Assembly (NCBI GenBank): GCA_022496805.1
Contig: CM040101.1
Location: forward strand, 3,102,501 to 3,166,500
DNA: 64,000 nucleotides
Reading direction: 5' to 3'
Origin: Pohlia nutans
Taxonomy: Eukaryota > Streptophyta > Bryopsida > Bryales > Mniaceae
Of the stretch, positions 60,084 through 64,000 are shown in pieces. The number at the start of each line of letters is the position of its first letter. Position 1 is the stretch's first letter. Below the pieces are notes generated by a model. That model worked only from the letters and a program-made list of their open reading frames with translations. It searched no databases and was not told the DNA's origin. The translations under genes and the position numbers were made by a program.

Positions 60084-60968
60084 ATTTTGCTCCTTTTCAT
60101 AATTCTCATAATTTCAGACTTACTTTCAGAAACGGGCTCTAGGTTGAGGAGACATCCTCAAAGTCAAATTATGCAGGTCATTCTGATTAATTCAGGCGAG
60201 TTGTAGTTTTTTGGTTCTAGGATATTTGACTCCCCTGTTTATATGCAATTGTTCAACAAATAAACACTCAAGTTCAGCTTCAGCTGCATCTTTTGATGTC
60301 GGTTGTATGAATATCCATAGTTGTTTGGTGAGGTACCGTAATAGCAATTTAGGTGCAGGAGACCTGTTGCCATTTGCAGAGTATAGCGCAACGATCTTAG
60401 GTCTAGTGAACTTGGTATTGTGCCATTTGAATGAGTGCATCATCTGCACAGGTTTGACGAATATATTTGTCGCTCAAATTTCCTCTTAGTACTGACATGA
60501 TCATACCAACATCGAGATTTGTTCTGCATTACTATTGTGACCTAGCCATTTTACTTAATCCAGCTTTAGAATAAGCACAATTTCTTGATTCTGGTTCCTA
60601 GTCGTCTTACCAATATAATTATTGATTCTACAAGTGAACAGCGTCTTCATGCTCTCGCGTCTCTCTTAAAGCGCACAGTTGCATGAGTAATCTCTCTGCA
60701 TTATTGTGATACTCTCTGCTTGCAATATATGTAATGGTATGATGCTCTGCATTATTGTGAAACGCCCACATATTTGCAGTATCTGGGAGATCAGTGACTG
60801 AAACACTGACCTACTTATGGATGTTTTGATCTGGAAGGAGGAACCAATGAGGTAGGCGAGGCAAATCCGATGTCATTCAAACGCAGAACAAATGAATGGA
60901 AGATTCGATTTTGTCATCTTCTGGGTCCTTCTGAGTCAGGTGAAGCAACTCACCCTAAGCTACCTTAA
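60084..60968. other. 3' flank of SDR, no gene
   Basis: Probably 3' UTR and intergenic. The word CTCTGCATTATTGTGA repeats near 60697 and 60746. No exon recognised. Confidence 0.4.
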
Positions 60969-61583
60969 CCCTGTAGTGCCCAGGAGACCACATTGTAGTC
61001 GCTGATGTGTCGAAAACGCAAATAACGGAAAATTCATAAACAATTGGATTTTGAATTGTGATGTTTAGAGTTGGAAACTTATAATATACATCATCTAAAA
61101 AAATAAAATTTCAATTTGGAGTTGTGCAACTATCAAAATACCTATGAACAAAACATTTGATCATCGTTGAAGACGTCCAGAGTAAAATTTCTCGTCCTTC
61201 TAATCAAACGTGGATTTTTGCAATCGATTTTTGACACGGTATATTTAAGGTTATACACAAAGGCGTGGAGCACGAAGATGCATGCGTCCAAGTTACCGAA
61301 GGGCGTGTTAACATATATAAGGGAGATACATATATATATATATATATATTCCAATGTATCATAAGGTATCAATTGTCACTGGTAGTGCGGAGAGCAGCAA
61401 AGCCCTAGTTTATAATAAAATATTGATGATGGCATTGGTGAATTTAACCATACGGATGGAATCTCAAATTCAAAATCTACAACTTTCATTTGTATATTAA
61501 TTCCAAAATAATCTTCCAAATAGTACTTTATGTTGATTTTTCTCAAATCGTCAATTTTAGGGACACCTTGGTACGTTTAGGGG
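60969..61583. mobile_element. TTAA-flanked MITE (piggyBac-like), family E, complete
   Basis: TTAA at 60965-60968, left end CCCTGTAGTGCCCAGGAGAC; right end ACCTTGGTACGTTTAGGGG, then TTAA at 61584-61587. It is the intact version of the left-truncated element ending at 8662. It includes a short (AT)n tract near 61329. No transposase. Confidence 0.75.
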
Positions 61584-62562
61584 TTAAATATTAAAAATTA
61601 AATAAGCAGGATAAAATAAAGTTTGATCCTTTATTTGATACCATAAAAGAAGTATGTGATTGAAGATATATTGAATACAAGACATTATTTTTGGAACTTT
61701 ACGTTTAGAATCTTGACCATCCAACACCAAATCTTTGACCTTCCAACGGCAAATCTTTGACCGCTCAGACATTCGTAATAGAAGTGAAGAATGTTTGTAC
61801 TTGGCAAAACACTTAAACAATTACAAAAAATATGGTATTTTGTAATCAATGATGACCTTTTCGGCCATAGTTAGTTTATTGTGATTCAACAAATATAGAT
61901 TCTACTTTTAAAAAATTTGAATGGTTATAGGGATTGATTTAACCCTAAATGACAGAGGGGTCTTAGACAAAACATAAGTGTGTTATAATATGTGATCTCT
62001 TTATCTTTGATGAATTTTGGTCTAATAGAGAAAATGAAAAGCATGATGTTTTTAACTTCTACATTCAATTAAAATTCTAAAAATAATTCTAGACCTTTAT
62101 ATAATGAATTTAGAAGCATTTAACTTCAAAATGTCATCAAAATTACAAATTTTATTTTTAGAATTTGAAACTTTTGTATGATTGGTTAACCCTTAAGTGC
62201 CCAAGGAGCCCCGTGGGGCCATGTTTAATCGTTTTTTAGTCAAACGCTGATTTTCACCTAGTTCCTAATTTCAAATGAAATTGGTCCCAACTAGGAATGT
62301 GTGGGAGTTGTCTTCTACTTTCTAGTCCAGTTTACGGTTATTCAAAATTGTTAAAATTGCGTTTTTTATAGCACTTTAAAGCTTACAGCCCTAAAATTCC
62401 AGTATACATTGCAGAAAAGTTTTTCAATCAAATTTCTTTTTATGTAAACTCGAGAAGCATGTAGCCTTCACCTTGTTGTTCATCACTATTATTTACAGTT
62501 TTTCATAAAAACATCATACTATTTTAGGCATTTTTGTAATGACTATGGCTATGACAATAAAA
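60978..62562. repeat. Duplicated 1.6-kb repeat block, copy 2
   Basis: Nearly identical to 8026-9622 in the same orientation. It contains the complete family E element, the shared spacer 61588-62185, and the left two thirds of the element at 62190. An indel near 61640 (GATACCATAAAAGAAGTATG) distinguishes the copies. Confidence 0.85.
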
Positions 62563-62736
62563 AACTTTGAAAAATCTTATAAAATTTATTTTCATTTAAA
62601 TAATTATGAGAAATTCAGTGTAAATTGGTTTACGGATATATTATATGAGAAAAATACCAAAAAAAGTATAATACATTTTAAAATGTGACGAGTTGATGAG
62701 GCTTGACCGGATAAATGTAGTGTGGACACTTAAGGG
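62190..62736. mobile_element. TTAA-flanked MITE (piggyBac-like), family F, complete
   Basis: TTAA at 62186-62189, left end CCCTTAAGTGCCCAAGGAGC; right end TGTGGACACTTAAGGG, then TTAA at 62737-62740. The terminal 10 bp are perfect inverted repeats. The left part matches 9246-9622, where the copy is truncated. Length 547 bp, no ORF. Confidence 0.78.
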
Positions 62737-62740
62737 TTAA

Positions 62741-63757
62741 ACTAAACATTCTAGTCTCAAATTAAAAAGAGCAATTTTTGCACCAAAGATAACATCGTTA
62801 AATTCCCCAAATAGTCAATTTTCAACACTAAGACAATATTGAGGTCTTTGTTTTTGAAAAAATCTCCTTAGTAGAGTTTAACTCAGATTGACATGATTCA
62901 AATTGGATTGGAAAGTAGATTTGATTTCCTATTTGAAAATATATTTTATGTTATAAAAGTGTTTTTATCATCTCAGGCAGTCCGTAAAAAAAGGAAAGCG
63001 ACTATAAAATGGTCTTTTGGATATTTAGGGATACAAACAACCTCAATAAGTTGTACAACACAACATAGCAAATGAACCATTCTAGGACATTTTGTGGCGT
63101 GAATATCAAACTATGATCTTTAGTGATAATAGTGTCTCGATAGTTGCATAGCAAGAGATATTGCACTTTTTGTAAAGTTATCCACTAGAACCATCACACA
63201 TTTGCTTCATTGTTTCATTAAAGTTTTTGGACCTCACCTGTATCGTTGAAGACGTTACCAAATGTTTGTTGAGGAACTTGTTGGGCTTAACCAATAGCAA
63301 AAATTTGATAAAATGAGGTTAAATGAAGTGCAACAAAGTGCTCTAAGGATGCTTTACACCTACTCACACCTATTCTTTCAAAGCATGAACTAAAGTGCAT
63401 CTTTTGTTGTGTTTAGGGTAGATGACTTCCCGGTCAAACAAGTATAAAGGCTCTCTGAAGTGTTTTGGTTGGTACTTCAACATTGTAGGCTTGTGATTTT
63501 TTGAAATGGCTTCATTATACCTGAACATGAAAAAAAAAAAAAAAAAAAAACATGCATATAAAAACAAAACAAAGAAGAAACCAGTGAATAAATACTAATA
63601 ACTACTAATGACCATTAATATATAAAACAGTAACACTTTGAAGGCACCGTTTGCCACGGTAGATACTTCAACGTTTCGCAATCTCTCTCATACGTTCCAA
63701 TCTAGAAGTCAGTCACACGCAAGTTATAGAGCTCAGAATTGCCACGGATAAAGAAGA
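62741..63757. other. Repeat debris, no gene
   Basis: About 62760-62960 is an inverted partial copy of the family D interior (50230-50400). A poly-A run lies near 63531-63550. No exon. Confidence 0.45.
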
Positions 63758-64000
63758 CTATTGTGCAGTAGAAGCTGTGAATTGCTTGTGCACGCCAGTA
63801 GGAGTGATAGGCAAATGGCCTTTGAATGCAAATATTTTGCATTCATCTTCATCGGTAAAATAATCTATCGTACGACGAGCCTTATCAACACCAACCATAA
63901 TTGATCTCTTCATCGCATTAACCACAACCTTGTTAGTCTTACCGAAACTAGCATGCAAATGAATTAGGAAAGGAGATTCATCAACACCTGTCCAGTTGCT
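63758..64000 (-). CDS. Partial exon, hypothetical protein (runs off edge)
   Basis: The minus-strand frame is open from the window edge to a stop at 63758-63760, 80 codons. It includes NWTGVDESPFLIHLHASFG, VVVNAMKRSIMVGVDKAR and RTIDYFTDEDECKIFAFK. Composition looks coding and the frame is complete to the edge, so this is probably the 3' end of a gene or transposon ORF beginning to the right. No family recognised. Confidence 0.45.
   Translation of the reverse strand, partial: SNWTGVDESPFLIHLHASFGKTNKVVVNAMKRSIMVGVDKARRTIDYFTDEDECKIFAFKGHLPITPTGVHKQFTASTAQ

Overview
This window is nuclear DNA of a photosynthetic eukaryote, most likely a streptophyte plant. It is AT-rich, with GT-AG introns, long non-coding stretches and many short non-autonomous transposons. 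The best markers are a multi-exon PP2C of the chloroplast PPH1/TAP38 type, a ULP2-type SUMO protease, a trihelix (Myb/SANT-like) DNA-binding ORF and a plant-style atypical SDR. I cannot name the species. A non-seed plant (moss, lycophyte, fern) or charophyte alga is an inference, not something I can show.

Layout. 0.8-5.4 kb: eight exons of a PPH1/TAP38-like phosphatase (+), whose N-terminal exons lie left of the window. 5.4-10.4 kb: repeats, one half of a 1.6-kb duplicated block, and an orphan coding exon. 10.8-22.2 kb: a peculiar region whose non-coding DNA is full of the words GTTTCCAAC and TTGCCAAC. It holds a decayed transposon-associated gene (11.4-16.1 kb, in-frame stops and a MITE inside an exon), a coiled-coil gene with CPRC knuckles (16.6-19.2 kb) and minus-strand exon pieces (20.2-22.2 kb). 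22.9-32.5 kb (all minus): decayed LRR remnants, a 1273-codon LRR array with almost no other sequence, a trihelix ORF and a seven-exon ULP2-like protease. The protease carries an apparent frameshift between its catalytic His and Asp. 33-58 kb: AT-rich, gene-poor DNA with MITEs, a 1.4-kb purine/pyrimidine palindrome and an 860-bp inverted repeat. 58.2-60.1 kb: an atypical SDR gene (+), interrupted by a TTAA element inside an exon and by two in-frame stops. 61-62.7 kb: the second copy of the duplicated block. The right edge cuts through one more minus-strand exon.

The dominant theme is transposition. At least nine elements begin TTAA-CCC and end GGG-TTAA, the signature of piggyBac-like MITEs. 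Three other MITE types occur: TA-flanked CACTAAA elements, Mutator-like elements with exact 9-bp target duplications, and one GGCCTTATT element. Two elements sit inside coding exons so precisely that removing them, with one target-site copy, restores the reading frame on paper. The genes do not form an operon or pathway. All exon joins are inferred by eye from splice consensus, phase and family resemblance.
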